Notes: generated from the sequence alone by a model not told the origin. Numbered from the stretch's first letter, positions 38,981-48,149 are shown. The stretch: 64,000 bases of DNA from Bradyrhizobium sp. SZCCT0153 (GCF_018129995.1 NZ_JAFCKS010000002.1:372001-436000), one strand, 5' to 3'. Translations and numbers: made by a program.

Positions 38981-40255
38981 GTGGATTTTTCACTGCCTGC
39001 CGATCTCATCGCCTATCTCCGAGAGCTCGACGGCTTCATCGAACGCGAGATCAAGCCGCTGGAGCAGGCCGACGACAACATCCGCTTCTTCGATCATCGC
39101 CGCGAATGGGCGCGCACCGATTTCGAGAACGGCGGCCTGCCGCGCCATGAATGGGAAGCGCTGCTGCGCAAGGCGAAGGACCTTGCCGACGCCGCCGGCC
39201 ATCTGCGCTTTGCGGTCTCGAGACAGTATGGCGGCAAGGACGGCTCCAACCTCTGGATGGCCGTGATCCGCGAGCACTTCGCCGCCAAGGGCCTCGGCCT
39301 GCACAACGACCTCCAGAACGAGCATTCCATCGTCGGCAATTTCCCCGTCGCGACGATGCTCGACCGCTACGGCCGCGACGACCAGAAGGCGATGATCGAC
39401 GGATCGATCAAGGGCAAGTATCGCATCACGTTTGGATTGACCGAGCCCAATCACGGCTCGGATGCGACCCACATGGAAGCGCGGGCGGTGCCGGCGACCC
39501 GCGACAACGTCAAGGGCTGGATCATCAACGGCGAGAAGATGTGGACGACCGGCATGCACGTCGCCACGCACTGCGCGCTGTTCGCGCGCACCAGCGGTAA
39601 TGACGGCGATGCGCGCGGCATCACCTGCTTCCTGGTGCCGGCCAAGAGCCATGGCGTCAAGATTGAAGAGTACATGTGGACCTTCAACATGCCGACCGAC
39701 CATCCGCGCGTCAGTTTTACGGATGTGTTCGTCCCGGAGGATGCGCTGTTCGGCGAGGTTGGCCGCGGCCTGGCGCTGGCGCAATGTTTTGTCCATCAGA
39801 ACCGCATCCGGCAGGCCGCGAGCTCGCTCGGCGCCGCCGTCTACTGCATCAACGAGAGTGTGAAGTACGCGCGCGAACGAAAGCCGTTCGGCAAGGCGCT
39901 CGCCGAGAACCAGGCGATCCAGTTCCCGCTGGTGGAGCTGGCCACGCAAGCCGAGATGCTGCGCCTGTTGATCCGCAAGACCGCCTGGGAGATGGACAAG
40001 CTCAACGAAGAGCAGATCGAGCGCACGCTCTCCGACCGCGTCTCGATGTGCAACTACTGGGCAAACCGCCTCTGCTGCGAATCCGCCGACCGCGCCATGC
40101 AGGTCCATGGCGGCATGGGCTACTCACGCCACAAGCCGTTCGAGCATATCTACCGCCACCACCGCCGCTACCGGATCACCGAAGGCAGCGAGGAGATCCA
40201 GATGCGCAAGGTGGCGGGGTTCCTGTTCGGCTATATGGGGCCGGGGAAGCATTAG
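38981..40255 (+). CDS. Acyl-CoA dehydrogenase
   Basis: A 424-residue FAD acyl-CoA dehydrogenase. FGLTEPNHGSDATHM (151-165) binds flavin and substrate, VSMCNYWANRLCCESADRAMQVHGGMGYSR (split here only for description) forms the C-terminal FAD contacts, and the late RITEGSEEIQ holds the probable catalytic Glu. It differs from the ACAD10-like enzyme at 32850, so the two probably act on different chain types. The start is GTG at 38981 behind CCGGGAGAG. It is followed by a repeat and the convergent acyl-CoA synthetase. Confidence 0.93.
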   Translation: MDFSLPADLIAYLRELDGFIEREIKPLEQADDNIRFFDHRREWARTDFENGGLPRHEWEALLRKAKDLADAAGHLRFAVSRQYGGKDGSNLWMAVIREHFAAKGLGLHNDLQNEHSIVGNFPVATMLDRYGRDDQKAMIDGSIKGKYRITFGLTEPNHGSDATHMEARAVPATRDNVKGWIINGEKMWTTGMHVATHCALFARTSGNDGDARGITCFLVPAKSHGVKIEEYMWTFNMPTDHPRVSFTDVFVPEDALFGEVGRGLALAQCFVHQNRIRQAASSLGAAVYCINESVKYARERKPFGKALAENQAIQFPLVELATQAEMLRLLIRKTAWEMDKLNEEQIERTLSDRVSMCNYWANRLCCESADRAMQVHGGMGYSRHKPFEHIYRHHRRYRITEGSEEIQMRKVAGFLFGYMGPGKH

Positions 40256-40281
40256 GGGCATTGCGCGCTATCTCTCTCCGA

Positions 40282-40412
40282 GTCGTCCCCGCGAAGGGCG
40301 GGGACCCATAACCCAAGGGAGAAGTTTTGTATGAGCTGGCAATTCTGAGTCGTCGCCAAACTTGATCTAGTGGTATGGGTCCCGGGCTCGCGCTACGCGC
40401 GCCCGGGACGAC
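40282..40412. repeat. Inverted repeat (family G) with GTCGTCCC ends
   Basis: GTCGTCCC at 40282-40289 is mirrored by GGGACGAC at 40405-40412; inner small palindromes include CCCGGGC...GCCCGGG. It lies between the convergent dehydrogenase and acyl-CoA synthetase genes. Confidence 0.65.
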
Positions 40413-40431
40413 GATGTGGAGGCAGTCGCGG

Positions 40432-42012
40432 CTAATTCACCCGTCGGTCCTTCCCCGCCCAATACGGCTCCCTCAACTGCCGCCGCAGGATCTTGCCTGA
40501 GGGATTGCGCGGCAGCGCCGGCAGGAACTCCACGCTCTTCGGCGTCTTGAACCCGGCGATGCGCTCGCGGGTGAAGTTGATGATGTCGGTGGCGGTCGCC
40601 TCCTTGCCCGGCTTCATCACCACGACCGCCTTCACCGCCTCGCCCCATTTGTCATCGGGCACGCCGATCACGGCGGCTTCGGCGACGTCAGGGTGATCGC
40701 ACAGCGCGCTCTCGACCTCGGCGGGGTAGATGTTCTCGCCGCCGGAGATGATCATGTCCTTGATGCGATCGTGGATGTAGAGATAGCCGTCCTCGTCCAT
40801 GTAGCCGGCGTCACCGGTGCGCAGCCAGCCGTCGGCGCGCAGTGTCGATGCGGTCGCCTCCGGCAAATTCCAGTAGCCTGCCATGTTCGAGCCCGAGCGC
40901 GTCGCGATCTCGCCGACCTGGCGCGGCGGCAGCGGCTTGCCGTCCGCGTCCAATATCGCGATCTCGACGCCCGGCAGCGCCTTGCCGGCCGAACGCATCC
41001 GTTCCAGCCCCTCGACGTGATCCTCCGGCGGCAGCGCGACGATGGTCCCGGTCGTCTCCGTCATGCCGTACATCTGCACAAAACCGCATTTGAAGATCTC
41101 GATGCACTCCTTCAGCAGCGCGGCCGGAATGGGAGATGCGCCATAGAGCATGTATTTCAGCCGCGAGAAGTCGACGGTTTTCGCACGCGGCTGCCGCACC
41201 ACGAACTGCATCGCCGCCGGCACCATGAAGAGCTTTGTGATGCCCGACTGCTCGAAGAAATCCAGCACCTTGGTCGGATCGAACTCGCGTGCGATCACGC
41301 CGCGGGCGCCGTGATAGAGCCCCATCACGCCCCAGCCGGAGCCTCCGATATGGAAGATCGGCATCGCCACCAGCGATACGTCGTTGGTTGACCACCGGTT
41401 CCACTCCGGCTTGTCCGCGGCGTTTCCGGTCTGCACGAGATTGAGGAAGTTCGCATGCGACAGCATCGCGCCCTTCGGCTTGCCGGTGGTGCCCGATGTA
41501 TAGAGCTGGATCGCGATGTCTTTCGTGTCGATCGGCACTTTCGGATCATCGCCGCTCTGCGCCTCGCGCCAGGCCGTGAAATCCTGCCATTCCGGCGCGC
41601 CGCCCTCGGTCGTGATGACAGTGCGCACGCCCGGCAACTGGTCCTTGATCTGGCGAACTTGCGCAATGAACTCCGGCCCCACGAACAGAACCGGTGCCTT
41701 GCAATCCGCGACGATGAAGGCGACCTCGGGCCCGGCGAGCCGCCAGTTCACCGGCGCCATCACCACGCCGGCCTTCATCGCACCCATCAGCAGCTCGAAA
41801 TAGAGGTCGCTGTTCTTGCCGAGATAGGCGATGCGCTCGCCCTTCTTCACGCCCGCCGCCAGAAGCGCGTTCGCGACCTTGTTGGTCTTGATGTCGAACT
41901 CGGCAAAGCTGGTGATGCGCCCTTCGAACTCGTAGGCGATGGCGTCGCCGCGGCTCTTGCCGCGCTCGCGCACCATGTCGGCGAGGTTCGCCAATGGCTG
42001 TGTGGTGGACAT
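40432..42012 (-). CDS. Long-chain-type acyl-CoA synthetase (AMP-forming)
   Basis: A 526-residue ANL-superfamily ligase. The P-loop motif is LYTSGTTGKPKGAML, followed by YGMTETTG, GWLRTGDAGYMDEDGYLYIHDRIKDM and the C-terminal PRNPSGKILRRQLR with the adenylation Lys. It activates a carboxylic acid as acyl-AMP and then acyl-CoA. Chain length is not predictable. It follows the DECR-like SDR on the same strand (80-bp gap). In an lva-like pathway it would be a candidate for the CoA-activating step (LvaE role). Confidence 0.93.
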   Translation of the reverse strand: MSTTQPLANLADMVRERGKSRGDAIAYEFEGRITSFAEFDIKTNKVANALLAAGVKKGERIAYLGKNSDLYFELLMGAMKAGVVMAPVNWRLAGPEVAFIVADCKAPVLFVGPEFIAQVRQIKDQLPGVRTVITTEGGAPEWQDFTAWREAQSGDDPKVPIDTKDIAIQLYTSGTTGKPKGAMLSHANFLNLVQTGNAADKPEWNRWSTNDVSLVAMPIFHIGGSGWGVMGLYHGARGVIAREFDPTKVLDFFEQSGITKLFMVPAAMQFVVRQPRAKTVDFSRLKYMLYGASPIPAALLKECIEIFKCGFVQMYGMTETTGTIVALPPEDHVEGLERMRSAGKALPGVEIAILDADGKPLPPRQVGEIATRSGSNMAGYWNLPEATASTLRADGWLRTGDAGYMDEDGYLYIHDRIKDMIISGGENIYPAEVESALCDHPDVAEAAVIGVPDDKWGEAVKAVVVMKPGKEATATDIINFTRERIAGFKTPKSVEFLPALPRNPSGKILRRQLREPYWAGKDRRVN

Positions 42013-42092
42013 GTTTCTCCCGTAGGCGTTTTGTTTTTATGCCGCGGAGTGTGGCGTCATCCGCGGGCAAAGACAATACGGGAGAGAGCGAG

Positions 42093-42965
42093 CTAGCCCC
42101 GCTTCGCCCGGTCCTTTTCGTTCTGCGCCATGATGCTTTCACGCGCGGTTTTCCAGTCGTCGTCGCTCCAGTCGCGGAGCTGGTAGAAATTGCCGCCCAT
42201 CGCGAGCGCCTGGGCGCCGTCCATGGCGATGGTCTCGCCTGAGATCCAGTCGCAGCCGCCGGAGATCAGGAACACGGCGACGTTCTGCAACTCCTCCATG
42301 GTGCCGACCCGGCCCATCGGGTTCATCGCCTTGGTGCGCGCGCCGGCTTCATCGCCGGGCTTGATGCGCTTGCTCATGCCCTCGGTCGGGATCTCGCCCG
42401 GCGCGATGGTATTGAGGCGGATGCCGTATCGGCCCCATTCGGTCGCCAGCGACATCGTCATGGCGTGGATCGCCGACTTGCTCATCGCCGACGGCACCAC
42501 ATAGGGCGAGCCGTTGCGCACCCAGGTCGTGGTGATCGAGACGACGTTGCCCGGCTGCTTCAAGGCGATCCAGCGCTTGCCGACCGCGTGCGTCACGTAG
42601 AACGTGCCGTGCATCACGATATTGGCGACCGCATCGAAGCCGCGCGGCGACAGCTCTTCGGTGCGCGAGATGAAATTGCCGGCGGCGTTGTTGATGAGGT
42701 CGGTGAGGGGACCGTCGCGGAAGATGGTCTCGATCATCTCCTCGACCGCGAGCGCATTGCGGATGTCGACCCCGTGGCTGCTGACGCGGCCGCCATACTG
42801 GTCCATCAGCTCGGTCGCGGTCTCGTCGCAGACGATCTTGCGCCGGCCGCAGATATGCACCTCGGCGCCGAGCTGGAGAAACCGCGCTGCCATCGACTTG
42901 CCGAGCCCGGTGCCGCCGCCGGTCACAAGGATGCGCCGGCCGGCCAGAAGATTTTCCTTGAACAT
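42093..42965 (-). CDS. SDR of the 2,4-dienoyl-CoA reductase type, Trp in place of catalytic Tyr
   Basis: A 290-residue SDR colinear with 2,4-dienoyl-CoA reductase (DECR): TGGGTGLGKSMAARFLQLGA, NNAAGNFIS, YVVPSAMSKSAIHAM, SLATEWGRYGIRLNTIAPG and GRVGTMEELQNVAVFL. In DECR the active-site Lys has its partner Tyr 15 residues before it rather than 4. Here Lys163 is present, but the residue 15 before it is Trp148 and that 4 before it is Ser159; a nearby Tyr155 might substitute. It likely reduces a dienoyl- or enoyl-CoA with NADPH. It is upstream of the acyl-CoA synthetase and divergent from the crotonase at 43082. Confidence 0.88.
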   Translation of the reverse strand: MFKENLLAGRRILVTGGGTGLGKSMAARFLQLGAEVHICGRRKIVCDETATELMDQYGGRVSSHGVDIRNALAVEEMIETIFRDGPLTDLINNAAGNFISRTEELSPRGFDAVANIVMHGTFYVTHAVGKRWIALKQPGNVVSITTTWVRNGSPYVVPSAMSKSAIHAMTMSLATEWGRYGIRLNTIAPGEIPTEGMSKRIKPGDEAGARTKAMNPMGRVGTMEELQNVAVFLISGGCDWISGETIAMDGAQALAMGGNFYQLRDWSDDDWKTARESIMAQNEKDRAKRG

Positions 42966-43081
42966 GGGTGTTTCCCCCGTAGCGATTGTCGGTTAATTGA
43001 TCGATTGACTAAATCCGGCCGCCGTACTCCTGTAAAGCGGCACCGAACAAGAACAGGCAGGAACGAGGGGAGAATTCATCC

Positions 43082-43891
43082 ATGGAAGAGCGCGTCTCGA
43101 TCTCGATCTCGGAAGGCGTCGCCGACGTGCGCCTGGTGCGCGCGGACAAGATGAATGCGCTGGATCAGGCGATGTTCGAGGCCCTTGTTGCCGCAACGGA
43201 TCGGCTTTCGAAGGACAAAAGCGTGCGCGTCGTCGTGCTGTCGGGCGAAGGCCGCGCCTTCTGCGCCGGTCTCGACATGGGGCGTTTTGCCGCCATGAAG
43301 GAGAAGGGCGGCAACGGAATTCCGGGTGGCGAAAATCGTGACCTCACCGCGCGCACCCACGGCCAGGCGAATTTTGCGCAGCAGGCGGTGTGGGGCTGGC
43401 GCCAGCTTCCGGTGCCGGTGATCGCAGCCGTCCACGGCGTTGCCTTCGGCGGTGGCTTCCAGCTCTCGCTCGGGGCCGACATGCGCTTCCTCTCCCCCGA
43501 TGCGCGGATGTCGGTGATGGAGATCAAATGGGGCCTGGTGCCCGATATGGCTGGCACGCCGATCCTGGCCTCGCTCGTGCGCGACGACATCTTGCGCGAT
43601 CTCACCTATACGGGGCGCGTCTTCTCCGCGCAGGAGGCGATGACTTATGGCCTCGCCACGCGCATCTGCGACGACCCGCGCGCAACTGCCCTCGACGTCG
43701 CACGCGAGATCGCCGGCAAGAGCCCCGATGCGATCCGCGCCGCCAAGCGCCTGCTCAACAACCTTTCGGTCGATCCAGGGCCCGCACTGCTCGCCGAATC
43801 CGTCGAGCAGCAGAAGCTGATCGGCAGCGCAAACCAGACCGAAGCGGTGCGGGCGAATCTCGAAAAGCGCGCCCCGAAGTTCGCGGATTAG
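43082..43891 (+). CDS. Enoyl-CoA hydratase/isomerase (crotonase)
   Basis: A 269-residue crotonase with GEGRAFCAGLDMGRFAAM and HGVAFGGGFQLSLGADMRFL oxyanion motifs and the loop MEIKWGLVPDMAGTPILASLV. The Glu/Asp pair normally seen in hydratases is partly changed (Asp in VPDMAG), suggesting an isomerase or another crotonase reaction. It starts at ATG 43082 after a GGGGAG site. A family-D repeat and an acyl-CoA synthetase follow on the same strand. Confidence 0.92.
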   Translation: MEERVSISISEGVADVRLVRADKMNALDQAMFEALVAATDRLSKDKSVRVVVLSGEGRAFCAGLDMGRFAAMKEKGGNGIPGGENRDLTARTHGQANFAQQAVWGWRQLPVPVIAAVHGVAFGGGFQLSLGADMRFLSPDARMSVMEIKWGLVPDMAGTPILASLVRDDILRDLTYTGRVFSAQEAMTYGLATRICDDPRATALDVAREIAGKSPDAIRAAKRLLNNLSVDPGPALLAESVEQQKLIGSANQTEAVRANLEKRAPKFAD

Positions 43892-43899
43892 CAATCTTC

Positions 43900-43999
43900 C
43901 GTCATTCCGGGGCGATGCGTAGCATCGAGCCCGGAATCCATAACCACGATCGTGAGTATGGATTCCGGGCCTGCGCCTTCGGCGCATCCCGGAATGACG
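43900..43999. repeat. Palindromic repeat (family D)
   Basis: CGTCATTCCGGGGCGATGCG at the left and the mirrored GCGCATCCCGGAATGACG at the right, with the inner AATCCATAACCACGATCGTGAGTATGGATT core, form a ~100-bp palindrome. A second copy is at 57391. It sits between two plus-strand genes. Confidence 0.9.
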
Positions 44000-44050
44000 A
44001 CCACGGTTATGACTGAGATCTCAAACCCGACGAAAGATCGGACAGCAAGA

Positions 44051-45595
44051 ATGAGTGAAATGTCAGAATTCCTCGGCATCGTCTCGGGCGATCGCCGTCG
44101 CACCCACGCCGAGGTCGCGAGCCGCGCCGATCGCATCGCTTCCGGTCTCAGCAAGATCGGCGTCAAGCAGGGCGATTGCGTCTGCATGCTGATGCGGAAC
44201 GACATCGCCTTCCTGGAGGCAGCCTATGCCGCGATGCGGCTCGGGGCCTATGGCGTGCCGATCAACTGGCACTTCAAGCCGGAGGAGATCAACTACATCC
44301 TCGCCGATACTGGAACGTCCGTGCTGATCGGCCATGCCGACATGCTGCATGCCTTGCGCGATGCGATTCCGAAAGGCGTGACCGTGCTCAGCGTGCCGAC
44401 GCCGCCGGAGATTCTCTCCAACTACAAGATCGATCCGGATCATCTGAAGACGCCGGACTTCGCGATCGATTTCGAATCCTGGCTCGCGGCATTGCAGCCC
44501 TATGACGGCCCGGTCGTGCCGCAGCCCATGAACATGATCTACACCTCTGGCACGACGGGGCACCCCAAGGGCGTGCGGCGCCATGCGCCGACGCCGGAGC
44601 AGGCGGCGGCCGGCGAGCGCATGCGCGCGATGATCTACGGGCTGAAGCCCGGGGCGCGCGCGATCCTGCCGGGCCCGCTTTATCACTCCGCGCCGAACTC
44701 GTTCGGCATCCGCGCCGGCAAGCTCGGCGGCGCGCTGGTGCTGATGCCGCGCTTCGAGGCCGAGGAGTTCCTGGAGCTGATCGAGCGCTTCAAAATCGAC
44801 ACCATCTTCATGGTGCCGACCATGTTCATTCGCCTGATGAAACTGCCGGAGGCGGTGCGTCGGAAATACGACGTCTCTTCGCTGCGCCACATCATCCACG
44901 CCGCGGCGCCGTGTCCGGCCGACGTCAAGCGCGCCATGATCGAGTGGTGGGGGCCGGTGATCTACGAATTCTACGGCTCGACCGAATCCAGCGCCGTCAC
45001 CTTCGCAACTTCGCAGGACGCGCTGAGCAAGCCCGGCACGGTCGGCAGGATTTCGCCCGGCGCCGAACTGCGCTTCCTCGGTGAGGACGGCCGCGTGCTG
45101 GGCGTCGGCGAGATCGGCGAGATCTATTCCCGCATGGCCGGGATGGCCGATTTCACCTATCACAACAAGCCGGAGAAGCGCGCCGAGATCGACCGTGACG
45201 GCTTCATCACATCAGGCGATGTCGGCTATATCGACGCGGACGGTTACGTCTTCATCTGCGACCGCAAGCGCGACATGGTGATCTCGGGCGGCGTCAACAT
45301 CTATCCGGCCGAGATCGAGTCGGTGCTGCATGCCGTCCCCGGCGTGCATGATTGCGCGGTGTTCGGCATCCCCGATGCCGAGTTCGGCGAAGCGCTGATG
45401 GCGGTGGTCGAGCCGCAAGCCGGCATCACGCTCGATGCCGCCGGCATCCGGGCCCGGCTAAAGGCTTCGCTCGCCGACTACAAGGTGCCAAAACACATCG
45501 AAATCCGCGCCGGGCTGCCGCGCGAAGATTCCGGCAAGATCTTCAAGCGCCTCCTGCGCGATCCCTATTGGGAGCAGGCGGGACGGAAGATTTGA
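44051..45595 (+). CDS. AMP-forming acyl-CoA synthetase
   Basis: A 514-residue ANL-superfamily ligase: P-loop IYTSGTTGHPKGVRRH, YGSTESSAVT, GFITSGDVGYIDADGYVFICDRKRDM, and PREDSGKIFKRLLRDPYW with the C-terminal Lys. It is distinct from the synthetase at 40432, so the region encodes two acid-activating enzymes. Several in-frame starts exist; ATG 44051 is preferred because the region upstream of 44009 belongs to the repeat. It may share a transcript with the flanking crotonase genes. Confidence 0.92.
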   Translation: MSEMSEFLGIVSGDRRRTHAEVASRADRIASGLSKIGVKQGDCVCMLMRNDIAFLEAAYAAMRLGAYGVPINWHFKPEEINYILADTGTSVLIGHADMLHALRDAIPKGVTVLSVPTPPEILSNYKIDPDHLKTPDFAIDFESWLAALQPYDGPVVPQPMNMIYTSGTTGHPKGVRRHAPTPEQAAAGERMRAMIYGLKPGARAILPGPLYHSAPNSFGIRAGKLGGALVLMPRFEAEEFLELIERFKIDTIFMVPTMFIRLMKLPEAVRRKYDVSSLRHIIHAAAPCPADVKRAMIEWWGPVIYEFYGSTESSAVTFATSQDALSKPGTVGRISPGAELRFLGEDGRVLGVGEIGEIYSRMAGMADFTYHNKPEKRAEIDRDGFITSGDVGYIDADGYVFICDRKRDMVISGGVNIYPAEIESVLHAVPGVHDCAVFGIPDAEFGEALMAVVEPQAGITLDAAGIRARLKASLADYKVPKHIEIRAGLPREDSGKIFKRLLRDPYWEQAGRKI

Positions 45596-45605
45596 GAAGG
45601 AATCC

Positions 45606-45692
45606 CTAGGGTGGGCGAAGCGAAGCGTGCCCACCATGACGACCGATTGTGCCGATGGTGGGCACGGCGCAAACGCGCCTTGCCCACCCTGC
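45606..45692. repeat. Palindromic repeat (family B)
   Basis: CTAGGGTGGGCGAAGCGAAG is mirrored by CCTTGCCCACCCTG. It lies in the 124-bp gap between the acyl-CoA synthetase and the next crotonase gene, so it would be transcribed within an operon. Confidence 0.88.
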
Positions 45693-45719
45693 AAGGGAAC
45701 CGACAGGGAAACATTCGTC

Positions 45720-46514
45720 ATGAGCGATGCTACCAGCGAAGTCCTCTACGAGGTCGCCGACCACATCGCGACCATCACGCTGAATGCGCCGGAGCGCATG
45801 AACACGATCTCCGGCCCAATGCTGAACGATCTCGCGCGGCTGCTCACCGAGGCCAATGAGGACAAGAACGTTCGTGTCGTCATCCTCACCGGGAAGGGCA
45901 GGGCGTTCTGCGCCGGCCTCGACCTGCGCAAGGAGCGCGACGGCAACGGTCTCAGCGCGGCATCCTCGCCGACCACGATCAATTTGCGCGACACGCCGCC
46001 GACGGTGTTGCAGGCGATGGACAAGCCGACCATCTGCGCCGTCAATGGCGGCGCCGCCGGTTACGGCATGGACACCGCGCTCGGCTGCGACATCCGCATC
46101 ATGGCGGAGTCCTCGAAGCTCGCCGCCGCCTTCGTCAAGCGCGGCGTGGTGCCGGAATCCGGCGGTACCTGGCTGTTGCCGCGCATGCTCGGCTGGGCCA
46201 AGGCCTCCGAGCTGATTTTCACCGGCCGCACGCTGAGCGCACGCGAGTGCCTGGAATGGGGGCTCGCCAACGAGGTCGTGCCGGACGCCGAGCTGATGAC
46301 CCGCGCCACTGCCATCGCCCGCGAAATCGCCGCCAATGCGCCGCTCGCGGTGCAGGCCTCCAAGCGCATGATGCGGATGGGCCTGAACCAAAACTTCTCG
46401 GACCATGTCCACCACGTCTATCTCCAGCTCCTGCCGCTGTTCAAGACGCAGGACATGGCCGAGGGCATGAAAGCCTTCATGGAGAAGCGCGAGCCGAAAT
46501 TCGAGGGCCGCTGA
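45720..46514 (+). CDS. Enoyl-CoA hydratase/isomerase (crotonase)
   Basis: A 264-residue crotonase with GKGRAFCAGLDLRKERDG and NGGAAGYGMDTALGCDIRIMA oxyanion segments and the loop FVKRGVVPESGGTWLLPRMLG. The Glu in VPESGG suggests hydratase competence. It ends the acyl-CoA region. ATG 45720 is used because the frame upstream runs through the repeat. Fourth crotonase of the region. Confidence 0.92.
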   Translation: MSDATSEVLYEVADHIATITLNAPERMNTISGPMLNDLARLLTEANEDKNVRVVILTGKGRAFCAGLDLRKERDGNGLSAASSPTTINLRDTPPTVLQAMDKPTICAVNGGAAGYGMDTALGCDIRIMAESSKLAAAFVKRGVVPESGGTWLLPRMLGWAKASELIFTGRTLSARECLEWGLANEVVPDAELMTRATAIAREIAANAPLAVQASKRMMRMGLNQNFSDHVHHVYLQLLPLFKTQDMAEGMKAFMEKREPKFEGR

Positions 46515-46635
46515 GCGCGGCCGAGCGGAACTGCGGCGTCATGCCGGGGGTCACACGCCGACGAGCGCGGACGTGATCGACCATGACGTCGCAGCTCGTG
46601 CTATAGGAACGGGGTCACTAACCGCGGATTATGCC

Positions 46636-47040
46636 ATGACCCCCGTTTCCATCCTGCTCAACATCCTCTGGATCCTCATCGGCGGCGCCTGGATGGCGTT
46701 CGGCTGGCTGGTCGCCGCGGTCATCATGGCCGTGACCATCATCGGCCTGCCCTGGGCGCGGGCGGCGTTCAACATCGCGGTCTACACGCTGATGCCGTTC
46801 GGCTCGCGGGCAGTCAATCGCTACGAGGTCACCGGCGTCGAGGATATCGGCACCGGCCCGCTCGGGGTGATCGGCAACATCATCTGGTTCGTGCTCGCCG
46901 GCTGGTGGCTGGCGCTCGGCCATCTCCTGACGGCGCTGGTCCTCGCGATCACCATCATCGGCATCCCCTTCGCATGGGCGCATCTGAAGCTCGCAGGCAT
47001 CGCGCTCTGGCCGATCGGCAAGGTGATCGTGCCGGCTTAA
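46636..47040 (+). CDS. yccF: YccF-family inner-membrane protein
   Basis: A 134-residue membrane protein with two copies of the YccF (DUF307) domain: an N-terminal LLNILWILIGGAWMAFGWLV with TIIGLPWARAAFNIA, and a second GNIIWFVLAGWWLALGHLL with TIIGIPFAWAHLKLAGIALWPIGK. About four membrane segments. Function unknown in all bacteria. ATG 46636 gives the family start. It is the last gene before the low-density region. Confidence 0.92.
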   Translation: MTPVSILLNILWILIGGAWMAFGWLVAAVIMAVTIIGLPWARAAFNIAVYTLMPFGSRAVNRYEVTGVEDIGTGPLGVIGNIIWFVLAGWWLALGHLLTALVLAITIIGIPFAWAHLKLAGIALWPIGKVIVPA

Positions 47041-47050
47041 GGCGCGAACA

Positions 47051-47141
47051 CGTAGGAAGCGTAAAGCGGCAGCGAAACCATTCAATCGGTCCGCGCGAGA
47101 CGAAGCATGATGGGTTTCACAAGGGTTCAACCCATCCTACG
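47051..47141. repeat. Palindromic repeat (family E)
   Basis: CGTAGGAAGCGTAAAGCGGC and the mirrored end CATCCTACG frame a ~90-bp imperfect palindrome containing ATGGGTTTCACAAGGGTTCAA. A related copy is at 47935. Confidence 0.75.
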
Positions 47142-47209
47142 CGCATTTCTTGCCCTCCCCTTTGGAAGGCGCTAGGCGGGATGAGCAAGCAATCGTAGCT
47201 CGTCGGTTG

Positions 47210-47656
47210 CTACTTCTGCTGAACACGACTCAGGTAATCGACAACAGCGAGGATGCGTTTTCGCACGACGACTTCCGGGCTTTGCTCCGGCCCGGCCATC
47301 TTCCAATAAGACGGATCAACATAGTGAGGCAATTTGACAATAGGGTTGAATCGTTCCCCCCAAATTGGCATTTCACGAGTGCCGTGAGCGGGAATTGTTT
47401 TCAATCCCTCTATGGCTTCATAAACTGTGTTCGCGGGAAAGTCCCCGTGGTTGTTCCTGGCCAACATCGTCAAATCGGGAGGCGGTGTCTTGAGCTGGTC
47501 GCTGACCGGTCCTTTGCCCTTTGCATCCGCGCCATGACAACTCGCGCAGGAAGACTGAAATTCTGACTTGCCGATGTCGAGGTCTTCAGCTCGGGCCGAA
47601 GCAGCGAAGCCAGCGGTTAGACCGGTGATCGTCAACCATACACCGAATTTTATCAT
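47210..47656 (-). CDS. Small exported c-type cytochrome
   Basis: A 148-residue monohaem cytochrome c. A Sec signal peptide ends ARA (about residue 23). The haem site is CASCH (Cys37, Cys40, His41) and the distal ligand is probably Met96 in REMPIWG, giving class I character. It would carry electrons in the periplasm, for example to an oxidase or reductase. Upstream, a TTGACTCACATCAA box is centred 66 bp before the ATG, where FixK/FNR activation from -41.5 would start transcription about 25 bp before the start codon. A CGGAGCG ribosome site is present. Low-oxygen induction is therefore likely. Confidence 0.92.
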   Translation of the reverse strand: MIKFGVWLTITGLTAGFAASARAEDLDIGKSEFQSSCASCHGADAKGKGPVSDQLKTPPPDLTMLARNNHGDFPANTVYEAIEGLKTIPAHGTREMPIWGERFNPIVKLPHYVDPSYWKMAGPEQSPEVVVRKRILAVVDYLSRVQQK

Positions 47657-47715
47657 GTCGCGCTCCGACGCCGGCTAGAAGACCTTTACCACTAGCCGGT
47701 TTGCCCTCCGAACGA

Positions 47716-47729
47716 TTGACTCACATCAA
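47716..47729 (-). promoter_or_regulatory. FixK/FNR box for the cytochrome c gene
   Basis: TTGACTCACATCAA fits TTGA-N6-TCAA exactly. Its centre is ~41 bp from a start point that would leave a ~25-nt leader, and TAGTGGTAAAG lies at the -10 place. The position suits class II activation by an FNR-type regulator. Confidence 0.7.
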
Positions 47730-47934
47730 GACGGGCTTTCGGCTCAGGGACGAGGCTTCAAGAAAATTGCGACGAACGTATCGACACCCGATTGTTTCAG
47801 CCGCCCATGCCGAAAATCATCCGAATGTTCGCGCCCGGGAGTGTGCACTTGCTGGCGATCTTGCCCGTCCCGACGAGATGATCGCATAACGGTCATTTTT
47901 GCTGCGGTGCATGAATCCGGTTGTGGCCCAAGCT

Positions 47935-48025
47935 CGCAGGATGGGTAGAGCGAAAGCGAAACCCATCAATCCATCCGCCGGAGACGAGGCATCATGGGTT
48001 TCGCAAGCGCTCAACCATTCTACGC
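47935..48025. repeat. Palindromic repeat (family E)
   Basis: CGCAGGATGGGTAGAGCGAAAGCGAAACCCAT and the later ATGGGTTTCGCAAGCGCTCAACCATTCTACGCG form an imperfect palindrome similar to the copy at 47051, including the shared ATGGGTTTC...AGCG core. Confidence 0.75.
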
Positions 48026-48135
48026 GTGCTGCGCCCGTTGCATGTCAGCTTTTTGGCCGTTGCCGACCTGACGCGGCGGAATGCGTGTCGGCAGCTTCTG
48101 GACCCGAAGCCGACAGAAAGTTGGGTCCGCCGCCG

Positions 48136-48149
48136 TTGATCTAGATCAA
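48136..48149 (+). promoter_or_regulatory. Perfect FixK/FNR box upstream of the tandem HdeA gene
   Basis: TTGATCTAGATCAA is a perfect palindrome and an ideal FNR/FixK site. With a -41.5 arrangement transcription would start near 48184; the AT-rich GATTAGTTAT lies just before that. The ATG follows about 80 bases later. Confidence 0.8.
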
